NCBI RefSeq assembly: GCF_003865365.1
Contig: NZ_RQVR01000010.1
Location: forward strand, 98,672-162,671
Origin: Flavobacterium macacae
GTDB lineage: Bacteria; Bacteroidota; Bacteroidia; Flavobacteriales; Flavobacteriaceae
Length of the DNA stretch: 64,000 nt
Reading direction: 5' to 3'
Under the pieces are notes generated by a model, which was not told the origin of the DNA, ran no database searches, and saw only the letters and a list, made by a program, of their open reading frames with translations. Positions within the stretch are counted from its first letter, which is position 1; every line of letters begins with the position of its first letter. The translations under genes were made by a program, and so were the position numbers. Shown here piece by piece: positions 8,141 through 16,773 of the stretch.

Positions 8141-9145
8141 TCAATGTGCATGGCTATCCGAAAACATGGATTGTATCTGCCTGATCATTTGATGGGTAAA
8201 GCCCCACTCGTTGTCATACCAGGCCATTATCTTCACCAGGTCACCGTCGACAACCCTTGTCATCTCCAAATCTATCGTTGCGGCGAAAGGACTCCCGATG
8301 ATATCAGTCGATACCAACGGATCCGATGTTACCGCAACTACTTTTTCATACCTTGCGGTAGCGCATTCCTCGGTCAGTATCTGATTGATCTCCTCAACGG
8401 TCGTTGCCTTTTCGGCGATGAAAGTAATGTCGGATATTGAGCCTACGGGAACTGGCACCCTTAGCGCAATGCCGTCAAATTTTCCATCATATTGCGGCAG
8501 TACCCTTGTTGTGGCTATTGCCGCACCGGTAGCAGCGGGCGCAATGTTGAATCCAGCTGCCCTGCCCATTCTAGGCTCCCTTTTTGACGGAGCGTCAACC
8601 AGGGCCTGCGAAGCAGTATAGCCATGGATGGTATTAAGTATCGCTTTCTTTATACCAAGCCTCCTGCCCAGTATTTCGATAATTGGACTGATGCTGTTCG
8701 TTGTGCAGCTCGCGCAGGAGAAAATGGAGACTTTGCCCGTTTCCGTATTTACGCCATGGACCACCGTAGGGGTGTCCTTGGTAGGACCCGAAATCACCAC
8801 CGACCTGGCACCTGCCGAAATATGTTTTTCCGCATCACCCTGGCTTGTGAACAGGCCCGTGCTTTCAATAACCACGTCAATATCGAGGTCTTTCCAGGGC
8901 AGGCCTGTAATATCACGGATGCTTGAATACATGATGGCCTTCTCACCGACAAAGATCCTATTGCCTTCGTGTCTGATATCCTTTGCATATTTTCCATAGT
9001 TGCTGTCATATTTTAGAAGGTACGCTGCATTCTCTATGTCCATCAGATCGTTTATGGCAACAACCTCCAGGTCGGTGGTATCGAAAATTACCTTCAGTGC
9101 TGACCTGCCTATGCGGCCGAATCCGTTGATTGCTATTCTTTTCAT
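8141..9145 (-). CDS. gap: Glyceraldehyde-3-phosphate dehydrogenase, type I (extra copy)
   Basis: 334 residues, full length. It has the NAD-binding GFGRIGR at residues 7-13, Asp33 (IND) favouring NAD over NADP, the catalytic Cys147 in ASCTTN and catalytic His174 in TIHGYT, ending with WYDNEWGF. Many GAPDHs have CTTNC; here the second Cys is Ser and an extra Cys lies three residues before the catalytic one (SCASC), so local thiol chemistry differs. GAPDH is a prime target of hypochlorite and peroxide, so a stress-induced copy under an ECF-type promoter (9268-9297) makes sense. It could function as a replacement enzyme; greater oxidation resistance is inference. Confidence 0.95.
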   Translation of the reverse strand: MKRIAINGFGRIGRSALKVIFDTTDLEVVAINDLMDIENAAYLLKYDSNYGKYAKDIRHEGNRIFVGEKAIMYSSIRDITGLPWKDLDIDVVIESTGLFTSQGDAEKHISAGARSVVISGPTKDTPTVVHGVNTETGKVSIFSCASCTTNSISPIIEILGRRLGIKKAILNTIHGYTASQALVDAPSKREPRMGRAAGFNIAPAATGAAIATTRVLPQYDGKFDGIALRVPVPVGSISDITFIAEKATTVEEINQILTEECATARYEKVVAVTSDPLVSTDIIGSPFAATIDLEMTRVVDGDLVKIMAWYDNEWGFTHQMIRQIQSMFSDSHAH

Positions 9146-9267
9146 AATGATATGTGTTTAATTGTTGTTCTGTTTTAATTATCCCCGTAAATAAAAATAA
9201 TCTGACGCTCCGGAAACGCCATTGTAGCGCTTTTCTTTATCCCCCCGATCGCCGGTGCTTCTAATGA

Positions 9268-9297
9268 CTTGGTAGCGGCAAGCATGCAAACCTTACA
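9268..9297 (-). promoter_or_regulatory. ECF-type promoter upstream of gap
   Basis: Minus strand: TGTAAGG (9291-9297), 16-bp spacer, TACCAAG (9268-9274). It matches the island-wide motif in sequence and exact spacing. It is about 120 bp upstream of the GAPDH start. The 9146-9485 interval holds no convincing gene. Confidence 0.7.
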
Positions 9298-9485
9298 AAA
9301 AATAAAAAAAAGAAGTATTACCTTCTTTTCTATTACTGGCCATTCCCATCTCCAAGCCTTTTCTGCGGCTAAAACAGCCACCTTTGGCCATAAGGCTATG
9401 GCCTGGGTCAGGCCAATATCGAATTCATTTGTGAATGCTTGATGCCAGGGGGTGGCATCCGTTCCTCGCACGCGAGCAGCCCCTA

Positions 9486-10004
9486 TCAACGTACTGTCTT
9501 GTCAGGATCAAAGTCAAGACTGATGGAATTCATGCAGAATCTTTTGTAGGTCGGGGCGGGACCGTCGTCAAATATATGCCCGAGGTGGGCATCGCATCGC
9601 CCGCAGAGTACCTCGGTACGGCTCATTCCAAGGGACCCGTCTTCCTGATACCTTACACTGTTCTTCTTTAGCGGCTCATAGAAGCTTGGCCAGCCACAAC
9701 TGCTGGCAAACTTTGCATCTGATCTGAACAGCTTGTTGCCGCAGGCAGCGCAGTAGTAGGTGCCTTTTGTACTGCTTTTCAGATACTTCCCCGTAAAGGG
9801 CCGTTCGGTATCCTTTTCCCGGGCTACGGCATACAGATCCGCTGGCAGTATTTTCTTCCACTCCGCGTTTGAGATGTTCACCTTCTTTGTATCGGTAGTC
9901 GAATAATATGGATTCTTCTTGTGTCCCTTGTCCGACTTAAGGTTCTGGGCGTAGCCCCCAATTGAAATCGCTGCCATTATGCAGCCCAAAATTATTTTTT
10001 TCAT
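9486..10004 (-). CDS. msrB: Exported peptide methionine sulfoxide reductase MsrB
   Basis: 172 residues with an N-terminal signal peptide (KKIILGCIMAAISIGGYAQ, likely cleavage after YAQ). MsrB reduces methionine-R-sulfoxide. Zinc ligands are Cys85/Cys88 (CAAC) and Cys134/Cys137 (CGRC), the catalytic Cys is Cys157 in RFCMNS, and Cys103 in SSCGWPSF can resolve. It acts in the periplasm, with the exported thioredoxin-like protein just upstream (10094-10546) and DsbD (28027-30111) as the likely electron chain. The three other MsrB copies in the window lack a signal peptide and have Thr where this one has Cys103. Confidence 0.95.
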   Translation of the reverse strand: MKKIILGCIMAAISIGGYAQNLKSDKGHKKNPYYSTTDTKKVNISNAEWKKILPADLYAVAREKDTERPFTGKYLKSSTKGTYYCAACGNKLFRSDAKFASSCGWPSFYEPLKKNSVRYQEDGSLGMSRTEVLCGRCDAHLGHIFDDGPAPTYKRFCMNSISLDFDPDKTVR

Positions 10005-10093
10005 GCCTTTGTTTTTTTTTAGTTGATACTATATTGGCTCTAACCGGCTTGGGAAAAATCGCACTGCAGGCTTTCCCGTACCTGCTAGACTTA

Positions 10094-10546
10094 TCACCTG
10101 ACCGATGCCTGCTTTGCAAATTCAATCAGCCCGTTGCCATCGACATAACCAACATGGTCGGCTATTATATTTCCCTTCTCGTCAAGGATAAGCAGTGTGG
10201 GAAGGGCTTCAATCTTCCATCTTTTTGCCAGGTCGGTGCCCTCGCCCTTTTCAATATCAATTGCGAGGTTGATGAAATTTTTGTTGAAGTAGGCTGCCGC
10301 CTTTGCATCCTTGAAGGTAGTCTTCTGCAATTGCCTGCATGGCCCGCACCACGTGGCATAAGCGTCAATAAATATTTTCTTGCGAGATGTCTTTGCAAGT
10401 ACCAGCGCCTGCCTGTACCCTTTCGTGGTGAAGCTTATTTCAGTAGCTGCAGTCTTCTTCATCTGTGCAGAGGCTTTCCACACGGGCGCGAGCAATACGA
10501 AAAAAAGGACCGTAACGACGAGTGCGCTGAACTTTAAATTTTTCAT
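10094..10546 (-). CDS. Exported thioredoxin-like protein
   Basis: 150 residues, signal peptide at the N-terminus (hydrophobic ALVVTVLFFVLLAPVW, then ASAQ). The mature part is a thioredoxin fold of the thioredoxin_7/DsbD-gamma kind: KKIFIDAYATWCGPC and ALPTLLILDEKG. It probably receives electrons from DsbD and passes them to the exported MsrB whose gene follows 89 bp downstream. A weak ECF-type site lies upstream at 10685-10714. Confidence 0.88.
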   Translation of the reverse strand: MKNLKFSALVVTVLFFVLLAPVWKASAQMKKTAATEISFTTKGYRQALVLAKTSRKKIFIDAYATWCGPCRQLQKTTFKDAKAAAYFNKNFINLAIDIEKGEGTDLAKRWKIEALPTLLILDEKGNIIADHVGYVDGNGLIEFAKQASVR

Positions 10547-10684
10547 GATATTATTTTTTAGATTGTCGCTGCAATAGGGCTGAAAGGAGCACCAGTATCA
10601 TTTCCCGTTCAGAAATTCCCATAATTCTCAGGATGCCGCAACCTCTATCGTACGCGTATCCGGAATTGAAATTGCCGCCACATT

Positions 10685-10714
10685 AAAAGTATTCAATGGT
10701 TTCGCGTCTTTACA
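10685..10714 (-). promoter_or_regulatory. Weaker ECF-type promoter match upstream of exported thioredoxin
   Basis: Minus strand TGTAAAG (10708-10714), 16-bp spacer, TACTTTT (10685-10691). Spacing agrees with the island motif but both boxes differ at one or more positions. It overlaps the stop codon of the upstream AhpD-like gene. Confidence 0.35.
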
Positions 10715-11243
10715 ATTCTGGGGCTTGCGGGAAATCCACTGGGATTTTTGTCATATTGTGCAGGTAATTCATCGCGGTCTTGTCGCTGATCTGGAGTACC
10801 AGATCCACAAGGTTTTCATTGGTATAGCCCTGCTGGAAAAACGCTGCCGCGCTTCCGGCATCGACACGGCCCCTGTTTTCGGTAATCTCTGCTGCAAGCC
10901 GAACCAGCGCATTGAGCTTTTCGTTTTCACTGCGGCCCTTGCGAAGATCCAATATCTGCTCATCGTTGAACCCGTTCATCTTGCCCAGGACTGTGTGCGC
11001 GCTTTGGCAGTAAACGCATCCGTTTACTTGGCTTACAACCAGATTGACGGCCTCCTTCTCTTTATTGGAAAGCGAGGTCTTGGCATTCTGATAGGCCAGA
11101 TACCTGGCTAGGCCATTTCCTGAGTGGCCGATGGTGGCATAAAGGTTCGGGACAAAGCCCAATGACTTCTTGAGGGTGTCAAAAATTTCCTGATTTGCGG
11201 GACTTACCTGTTCCCTTGTAGGAACCTTGGTTACATTTTCCAT
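10710..11243 (-). CDS. AhpD-like carboxymuconolactone decarboxylase-family protein
   Basis: 177 residues, all-alpha CMD fold with the redox motif CVYCQSAH (Cys76, Cys79, His83), as in AhpD-type alkylhydroperoxidases. AhpD proteins act as thiol-dependent peroxidases or as electron carriers to peroxiredoxins. It has its own ECF-type promoter at 11312-11341. It shares the fold with the smaller protein at 13906-14367, but the two are not close copies. The exact substrate is unknown. Confidence 0.88.
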   Translation of the reverse strand: MENVTKVPTREQVSPANQEIFDTLKKSLGFVPNLYATIGHSGNGLARYLAYQNAKTSLSNKEKEAVNLVVSQVNGCVYCQSAHTVLGKMNGFNDEQILDLRKGRSENEKLNALVRLAAEITENRGRVDAGSAAAFFQQGYTNENLVDLVLQISDKTAMNYLHNMTKIPVDFPQAPEL

Positions 11244-11311
11244 TTTTATTTCATTTTAATATTAGTGATTTGTTTCCGGTTCGGAAGCTCCTATCGATCC
11301 CTCCTTTTTTA

Positions 11312-11341
11312 CTTGGTCCGCTTTAGCTTGAAAACCTTACA
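11312..11341 (-). promoter_or_regulatory. ECF-type promoter upstream of AhpD-like gene
   Basis: Minus strand TGTAAGG (11335-11341), 16-bp spacer, GACCAAG (11312-11318). About 70 bp upstream of the start at 11243. Confidence 0.7.
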
Positions 11342-11428
11342 TATAGGTATTGTTATTGAATATTTGAGAGCGTTGTCAAAGACGGACGGCGTAATCGGTC
11401 TTCGGAAGTGCGAAGAAATGGATCCGCA

Positions 11429-12382
11429 TTATTTCGACCCGTGTTCGATGCCTGATAGAAATCGCTCACAGTCCAGTGCCGCCATGCATCCGCTGCCGGC
11501 AGCGGTCACCGCCTGCCTGTAGGTAGGATCCTGCGCATCGCCGCAGCAGAATATCCCTGGTATATTGGTCCTGGAAGATTTTGGAGCCGTAAGGATATAA
11601 CCGTTGTTATCCATTTCTATCCAGTCCTTAAATACCCCCGTATTGGGATTGTGGCCAATGGCTACAAACAAGCCGGTAACATCCAGTAACCCTGACGCAT
11701 TGGTACTGTTGTTGTATATCGTGACCCCGGTAACAGCCCTGCCGTTTCCCAGGATCTCCGTGGTTTCCGTATGGTACAGCACCTCTATGTTCGGAGTGAT
11801 CTCTATCTTATGCGCCATAGCCTTGGAGGCTTTCAGCTCACCTTTTCGCACAAGCATGTACACTTTCCTGCAAAGCTTGGCAAGGTGCGTTGCTTCTTCA
11901 GCAGCAGTGTCGCCAGCGCCGACGATGGCGACATCCTGCCCCTTGAAAAAGAAGCCGTCACATGTGGCACATGCCGATACGCCCTTGCCATTGTACATCT
12001 GCTCGGATTCAAGGCCCAGCCATTTCGCTGTCGCCCCGGTTGATATTATCACCGAATCGCAAAGGATGGTTACCTGGCCGTCCGTCGTGACCTTGTATGG
12101 CGGGGCTGAAAAGTCTACCGCGGTAATTATGCCATTTCTGATGTCGGTACCAAACCTTTCAGCCTGCCTGCGAAAATTTTCCATCATGTCAATGCCCATA
12201 ATCCCGTCTGGGTAGCCAGGATAGTTGTCAACCTCGGTAGTCTGTGTAAGCTGGCCTCCCGTAGTCAGGCCCGTGTAAAGGACAGGCTCCAGATCTGCCC
12301 TGGCCGCATAGATTGCTGCCGTGTATCCTGCCGGCCCCGAGCCAATGATCATGCATTTGACGTGTTCGCTTCCCTGTTCCAT
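11429..12382 (-). CDS. trxB: Thioredoxin reductase TrxB
   Basis: 317 residues, the length of low-molecular-weight bacterial thioredoxin reductases. FAD site GSGPAGYTAAIYAARA at the N-terminus, NADPH site GAGDTAAEEA, redox centre CATCDG, and C-terminal FCCGDAQDP-YRQAVTAAGSGC-AALD. It reduces the cytosolic thioredoxins encoded at 7117 and 16774, which feed the Msr and redoxin enzymes. A small membrane ORF lies directly upstream (12385-12603), and the ECF-type promoter at 12696-12725 would drive both. It is probably an additional copy beside a core chromosomal one, which lies outside this window. Confidence 0.96.
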   Translation of the reverse strand: MEQGSEHVKCMIIGSGPAGYTAAIYAARADLEPVLYTGLTTGGQLTQTTEVDNYPGYPDGIMGIDMMENFRRQAERFGTDIRNGIITAVDFSAPPYKVTTDGQVTILCDSVIISTGATAKWLGLESEQMYNGKGVSACATCDGFFFKGQDVAIVGAGDTAAEEATHLAKLCRKVYMLVRKGELKASKAMAHKIEITPNIEVLYHTETTEILGNGRAVTGVTIYNNSTNASGLLDVTGLFVAIGHNPNTGVFKDWIEMDNNGYILTAPKSSRTNIPGIFCCGDAQDPTYRQAVTAAGSGCMAALDCERFLSGIEHGSK

Positions 12383-12384
12383 AT

Positions 12385-12603
12385 CTATTGGTATTTAGTG
12401 ATGTTACTATTCATAATATTATGCGATCGATGCAGCTTTTTCATCGGCAATCTGCCTACGTCTGCAGTCCCCTGCCCTGTGCGCGCTTGATTTACCGTCA
12501 ACTCTTCAATCATCGCTCTGCAAAAGCCAATAACCAATGCCGTCATAAATGCTATGACACATAATTTATAGATCCAGATCAATAATTTAAAACTGTTTCT
12601 CAT
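12385..12603 (-). CDS. Possible small single-pass membrane protein upstream of trxB
   Basis: 72 residues from the ATG at 12603 (an in-frame ATG at 12657 would add 18 residues). The N-terminus RNSFKLLIWIYKLCVIAFMTALVIGF is a likely membrane segment; the rest is polar. The stop is 2 bp before the trxB start, and the frame lies inside the transcript expected from the promoter at 12696-12725. No family recognised. It may be only a leader region. Confidence 0.3.
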   Translation of the reverse strand: MRNSFKLLIWIYKLCVIAFMTALVIGFCRAMIEELTVNQARTGQGTADVGRLPMKKLHRSHNIMNSNITKYQ

Positions 12604-12695
12604 TACATTAGATTTTAGCATAGTCGGCGGGGTTGATGTGCTGGTATAAAAGCCCAAATTTTTCCACCAATAAACCGCCTCCGATCCTCTGCAAT

Positions 12696-12725
12696 TTTAG
12701 TCGCCACAGCAGATGATTCCTTACA
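12696..12725 (-). promoter_or_regulatory. ECF-type promoter upstream of trxB
   Basis: Minus strand TGTAAGG (12719-12725), 16-bp spacer, GACTAAA (12696-12702). It is the only promoter-like element seen between trxB and the aldo/keto reductase gene. Confidence 0.7.
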
Positions 12726-12944
12726 GGATATTTGAACTTTGTATGGCTGACCTTGCAGGCTGTTCCAAATGGTATGATAATCTGACTATCCACTATGGGA
12801 GGGATCCGCTTAAGTGCCGAAGTTGGTAGGCATGCAGGGTCTGGTAAGAATGCTGAAGTCCTATATTAGATCGGCCAAATTTTGGAACGTTTTAAAGATT
12901 CTGTTGGGCTGGCCTGGTATGGCGATTCTAGAAGTGGTGCTGGG

Positions 12945-13895
12945 CTATTGCCAGGGCAGTTGCTTTCTCCGGTCCCAGTACGTTGCCGGTTCAATTTTAT
13001 AACTCCCCAGCATTTCCAGCTCATCTTCATGCAGCTTGAAAGTTTTTGCTTCCAGATTGGAATGAAGCTGGTCAGAACTGCTGGCGCCGCTCAAGACCAG
13101 TGCCCCTGGAAAACTATCCAGGCAGAACCGGATGCCGATGGCATCAGCCCCAACATTATATTGTTCTGCCAGGGTCGTTATGTATCTGTACAGGCCATTA
13201 TGTTCCTTGGATGGCAAGCCGGGCATCAGGCGCCCATTCGCTAAGGATTCCTTGATTATCAGCTGCGTGTTGGTTTGGGCAAAAATTTCTTTCATCTGTA
13301 GCAGGGACTGCTCCATGATATTGTACGTGCTCTGGAATGAGCCGAACAAGGGTTCGTCCTCTACCATAATATCTACGGCCTTTTTCAGTACCTCAACCTG
13401 GTTCGCTCCCGTGGTTGTGAGTCCAATGCGGATATTGTGTTCTTTCTTGATATGGTGAAGGCGCTGGAGTATGTCCCTGTTATCAAGCACTCCGGTTTCT
13501 AAAGTGGCTGAATGGATCTGGTATGTCGTAAGATAGGGCAATAGTTTTTCTGAAAACGCCCACTGCGCATCGAGCCGTTCTAGGGTATGCTCCTTTATCT
13601 CGTGCACCTTTGCATGCCTATCAAAATTAGCCGCGTAGCTAAGGCCCCATTTTGTAGCGACCCTGATACGGGGATCGTCCTTTCCCCTGAGCCATTCCAT
13701 AAGGAGCGATTCTGCCAGGCCATAGCCCGGCGAGGTGTCGAAAAACCGGACGCCATTTCTATATGCGTCATCCAATATCGCGAGGCCCCTTTTCCTGAAT
13801 TCAGGAACGGACAGGACCTCTCCCGGTTTTTCATGTCGGATGTTTATGTAAACCGGACGGCCAATCGCCGCTGTTCCAAGCCCTATACCTTCCAT
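12945..13895 (-). CDS. Aldo/keto reductase
   Basis: 316 residues from ATG 13895; the longer frame from 13958 overlaps the preceding gene and adds unlike residues. TIM-barrel AKR features: GLGTAAIG at the start, FFDTSPGYGLAESLL with the catalytic Asp and Tyr, and a Lys in VATKWGL. The usual His motif region reads YQIHSATLE. NAD(P)H-dependent reduction of a sugar or reactive aldehyde is expected; the substrate is unknown. The gene starts 10 bp after the stop of the AhpD-like gene at 13906, so they form an operon. Confidence 0.85.
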   Translation of the reverse strand: MEGIGLGTAAIGRPVYINIRHEKPGEVLSVPEFRKRGLAILDDAYRNGVRFFDTSPGYGLAESLLMEWLRGKDDPRIRVATKWGLSYAANFDRHAKVHEIKEHTLERLDAQWAFSEKLLPYLTTYQIHSATLETGVLDNRDILQRLHHIKKEHNIRIGLTTTGANQVEVLKKAVDIMVEDEPLFGSFQSTYNIMEQSLLQMKEIFAQTNTQLIIKESLANGRLMPGLPSKEHNGLYRYITTLAEQYNVGADAIGIRFCLDSFPGALVLSGASSSDQLHSNLEAKTFKLHEDELEMLGSYKIEPATYWDRRKQLPWQ

Positions 13896-13905
13896 TTGCT
13901 CCAGT

Positions 13906-14367
13906 TTATTTGAGATGTGGCATTTGGCCCTGTGCCAATTTCCAACGTGTCCAGACATTCATATTTATAACGATGGCGGCAATCTCGGCGATTTCCGATT
14001 CATCAAAATATTCGCGCATCGCATCATGGTACTGCTGGAAATTTTTGTGCGTGCCGACTGTAAGTGCATCGCAGTAGGCCAGCGTAACTTTTTCCTTTTC
14101 GGTAAACAGCAGGCTGTTCCACCAGGATGATATGTTGTCTACCTTGGCATGATGGATGCCTATTTCCCTTGCCCTTTGCGCGTGCAGGATTATGCAGTAT
14201 GCACATTCATTTTTCTGGGCCACACGCAGGCGGAGAAGTTGGGCAAGGCCTCTGTCCGTGCCCAATTCAGCCTTATATCCGAAAGCATAAGCCATTTTCC
14301 CCGCCAGCTTATCAAAGGGAGACTGTTCGGGATCAAAACGGATATTTTTAAATTTAATGTCATCCAT
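13906..14367 (-). CDS. AhpD-like carboxymuconolactone decarboxylase-family protein (second)
   Basis: 153 residues from ATG 14367 (MDDIKFKN); the upstream extension to 14427 looks non-coding. CMD/AhpD redox motif ECAYCIILHA, then FTEKEK-TLAYCDALT and ISDA-like C-terminal helices, as in proteins annotated as alkylhydroperoxidase AhpD family core domain. It probably detoxifies peroxides with thiols. It is the first gene of a pair with the aldo/keto reductase. No ECF-type site was seen upstream (14368-14639). Confidence 0.85.
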   Translation of the reverse strand: MDDIKFKNIRFDPEQSPFDKLAGKMAYAFGYKAELGTDRGLAQLLRLRVAQKNECAYCIILHAQRAREIGIHHAKVDNISSWWNSLLFTEKEKVTLAYCDALTVGTHKNFQQYHDAMREYFDESEIAEIAAIVINMNVWTRWKLAQGQMPHLK

Positions 14368-14639
14368 AATTTTCAGATTTAAGCAAAATTCTCTGTAAGA
14401 AAAAGCAAGAAGCGGCAAATAAACCAAGTTTAGTTTTGGAACCAGTTGGACCCAAAGCCTGGGTTTTCAAAATTATTCCCGATACAACATTTGTTTTTCT
14501 ATTACATGGGTTATGGTGTTCGTGGCCGTGCAATCAGGCACGAAGCCCCGGAACTCTCATGCATTGTATCTTTTGATACCGGTTTCGATCCAAAACAATT
14601 ACACTTCTGCCTGTCATTCTGCAAACGTAATTATTTCCC

Positions 14640-15089
14640 TTACTCTTTTCCCTCTTTGGTCAGCGCCTCGCCATTCATGCAGTAGCGCAACCCGCTCGGC
14701 GCAGGGCCGTCAGGAAATACGTGTCCAAGGTGCGCATCGCACACATTGCACTGGGCTTCTATGCGGACCATGCCGAAAGAACTGTCCTTGATGTACTTGA
14801 CACTATTCTCCTTAATGGGCTGCGTGAAGCTTGGCCAGCCGGTTCCAGATTCAAATTTTTCCGTAGAGTCGAACAGCAGCGTGTTGCAGCATACGCAGGA
14901 ATAGATTCCGGCGTCCCAGCTTCTGCAAAGGTCGTGACTGTGGGAACGCTCAGTACCATGTTGACGCGTCACAAAAAATTGTTCAGCAGTAAGGAGTTCT
15001 TTCCATTCATTTTCAGTTTTTTCAACTCTTTTGTCCGGTGCAGGATTGCCATTATTGGCAAATGAAAGCACATTGTTCCAGTTAAGCAT
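14640..15089 (-). CDS. msrB: Peptide methionine-R-sulfoxide reductase MsrB (copy 2)
   Basis: 149 residues, cytosolic. Zinc cysteines CVCC and CNVC, catalytic RYCMN near the C-terminus, GTGWPSF in place of the Cys-containing form, and DAHLGHVFPDGPAPSGLR. It begins MLNWNNVLSFANNGNP, a start shared with the MsrB copies at 21812 and 41942. It follows the lipoprotein MsrA (15126) with a 36-bp gap, last gene of an operon starting at 15975 under an ECF-type promoter. Confidence 0.95.
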   Translation of the reverse strand: MLNWNNVLSFANNGNPAPDKRVEKTENEWKELLTAEQFFVTRQHGTERSHSHDLCRSWDAGIYSCVCCNTLLFDSTEKFESGTGWPSFTQPIKENSVKYIKDSSFGMVRIEAQCNVCDAHLGHVFPDGPAPSGLRYCMNGEALTKEGKE

Positions 15090-15125
15090 AATTTCTGTTT
15101 TTTAGGTTATGTTATATAGTATTGA

Positions 15126-15767
15126 TCATTTTTTCTTGTTGGCATCCTTCGCGACCTTGAACAGCGCAGGATTGATATGGCAATATCCGCCGGGATTATT
15201 TTCAAGGTAATCCTGATGGTAGTCTTCTGCCTTGAAATATTTTTTTATCGGAGTAACCTCTACCACTACGGGATTGCTGTGTTTTAAGGACTCTGACTTT
15301 ATCCTTTCATTTATAAACGGCAGCTGCTGCTCTGATGTATAATAGATGCCCGTACGGTACTGGTCACCCCTGTCATTTCCCTGCTTGTTAAGGCTCGTAG
15401 GGTCAATCGTAAGAAAATACAGATCCAGCAGGAGGTCCAACTCAACTTTTTTGGGATCATATGTCACCTTTACCGTTTCAGCATATCCCGTCTCTTTGCG
15501 GATCACATCCTGATAGCTCGGATTTTCAGAATGACCGTTGGCAAAACCTACTTCGGTTGCCGTAACGCCCTCGACCTGCTTGAAGAAGTGTTCCGTCCCC
15601 CAGAAGCATCCCCCGGCAAAATAGATGATACTGGTGCTGTCCTTTTTTTCCTGATTATCGGCAACGGTCAATTTTTCACTCAGGGATTTATTCCCAGTAC
15701 TGTTGATGCAGCTGCTGATGCCTACTACTAGCATAAATGCGGACAGTATAATTTTTGCTGATTTCAT
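15126..15767 (-). CDS. msrA: Lipoprotein MsrA (copy 2)
   Basis: 213 residues from ATG 15767, which gives the lipoprotein signal MKSAKIILSAFMLVVGISSC with the lipobox Cys at residue 20. The longer frame to 15911 overlaps the upstream gene and adds unlike sequence. MsrA motif AGGCFWGTEH, then GY-type VGFANGHSENPSYQDV, YFLTIDPTSLNKQGNDRGDQYRTG and FKAEDYHQDYL. Being lipid-anchored, it would repair methionine-S-sulfoxide in the cell envelope, complementing the exported MsrB at 9486. It is flanked by a 67-residue gene and msrB in one operon. Confidence 0.93.
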   Translation of the reverse strand: MKSAKIILSAFMLVVGISSCINSTGNKSLSEKLTVADNQEKKDSTSIIYFAGGCFWGTEHFFKQVEGVTATEVGFANGHSENPSYQDVIRKETGYAETVKVTYDPKKVELDLLLDLYFLTIDPTSLNKQGNDRGDQYRTGIYYTSEQQLPFINERIKSESLKHSNPVVVEVTPIKKYFKAEDYHQDYLENNPGGYCHINPALFKVAKDANKKK

Positions 15768-15771
15768 ATAT

Positions 15772-15975
15772 TTATTTTGTTTCATTTTCTTTCTGTTGAA
15801 CAAGTTGCTTGAAAACTGATTTTGTAAACCTGATGAATTTCTTATCAGTAGTGTCATATCCGACCCATTGCTGCACGTTGCCGAACGAGCACGTAGGCGC
15901 ACCTTGCTCATGGCCCGATACCAGGATGTATCGCCCTGGTTCCTGTTGGTAAATTTCCGCGGTTATCTTATCCAT
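15772..15975 (-). CDS. Conserved-looking 67-residue protein heading the msrA-msrB operon
   Basis: 67 residues, basic and soluble, one Cys in GAPTCSFGNVQQWVGYDTTDKKFIRFTKSVFKQL. It starts about 65 bp downstream of an ECF-type promoter and its stop lies 4 bp before the lipoprotein msrA, so position supports a real gene. I do not recognise the family and give no function. Confidence 0.6.
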   Translation of the reverse strand: MDKITAEIYQQEPGRYILVSGHEQGAPTCSFGNVQQWVGYDTTDKKFIRFTKSVFKQLVQQKENETK

Positions 15976-16039
15976 TGTAATCCTATTTTGCTTTGAATAT
16001 CATCTGGGCATGCTGCATTGTGCAATTCCGCCCCATTCT

Positions 16040-16069
16040 CTTTGTCGTATCAACGCCCTGAACCTTACA
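16040..16069 (-). promoter_or_regulatory. ECF-type promoter upstream of the 67-aa gene-msrA-msrB operon
   Basis: Minus strand TGTAAGG (16063-16069), 16-bp spacer, GACAAAG (16040-16046). Confidence 0.7.
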
Positions 16070-16122
16070 TTTCTTTCGAGATATAAGCCAGGATGGAAAT
16101 CCGTCATGGCCCTATCACATAT

Positions 16123-16653
16123 TCAATCTCCTTTATATCTGCTAAGGTTTTCCCTGTATTTTGCTAGTTTTGGTGCGATGACCATCTGACAATAATATGC
16201 CTCCTGATTTTCCGCATAATAATTCTGATGGTCGTCTTCCGCCTGGTAGAATACCGTAAAGGGCTGCAATTCGGTGATTATCGGATCATTGTAGCTGTGC
16301 TGCAGCTCCTCAACTGCCTTCTCAGCAATTGCCTTCTCGTCATCGTCGCCGTAGAAAATAATGCTCCGGTATTGGCTGCCCTTGTCGGCACCTTGCTCGT
16401 TTAATGTGGTTGGATCGTGTGTCGTCAGGTGGATCATCAGAAGTTCCCTCAGGCTGATCTTTTCAGGATCGTAGCTTATCTGGATTACTTCCGCATGCCC
16501 GGTACGCCCGGTACGGACTTCCCTGTACGGAGGGTTCTTGATGAATCCGCCGCTAAAACCACTCCTCACGCCAAGCACTCCCTCGGTATCCCTGAAAATG
16601 GCTTCTGTACACCAGAAACACCCACCGCCTAAAGTTACAGTCTTGTTTTTCAT
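16123..16653 (-). CDS. msrA: Peptide methionine-S-sulfoxide reductase MsrA (copy 3)
   Basis: 176 residues, cytosolic. Catalytic GGGCFWCTEA at the N-terminus, with a second Cys two residues after the first Trp, then SGFSGGFIKNPPYREV, TTHDPTTLNEQGADKGSQYRSI and FYQAEDDHQNYY. A Cys near the C-terminus (YYCQMVI) can resolve. It follows thioredoxin (16774) with a 120-bp gap that contains a hairpin, and likely shares its ECF-type promoter. Confidence 0.95.
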   Translation of the reverse strand: MKNKTVTLGGGCFWCTEAIFRDTEGVLGVRSGFSGGFIKNPPYREVRTGRTGHAEVIQISYDPEKISLRELLMIHLTTHDPTTLNEQGADKGSQYRSIIFYGDDDEKAIAEKAVEELQHSYNDPIITELQPFTVFYQAEDDHQNYYAENQEAYYCQMVIAPKLAKYRENLSRYKGD

Positions 16654-16714
16654 ATCTTAGCTCACCGTTACTTTTAATACCTTCATAACGCATGTTAACG
16701 TAAAGACAGTAAAT

Positions 16715-16752
16715 AATTCAGCGCAGGCATCTCTGATATCCCGCGCTGAATT
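16715..16752 (-). terminator. Inverted repeat between thioredoxin and msrA genes
   Basis: AATTCAGCGC and GCGCTGAATT form 10-bp arms around an 18-nt loop. No T-run follows on the minus strand, so it may attenuate transcription or stabilise the trx mRNA rather than end it. Confidence 0.45.
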
Positions 16753-16773
16753 CCTACAGTGTTAACCCATCCC

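Noticed and set aside
9175..9489. 104-codon minus-strand ORF between gap and msrB
   Set aside because: It runs through the ECF-type promoter and the end of msrB, has no family resemblance and mixed composition. Treated as intergenic.
9651..9657. CCTTACA inside msrB, matching the -35 box of the island promoter
   Set aside because: At the expected 16-bp spacing the partner box is CCCTTGG on the minus strand, not (G/T)AC-N-AAG, and it is within coding sequence.
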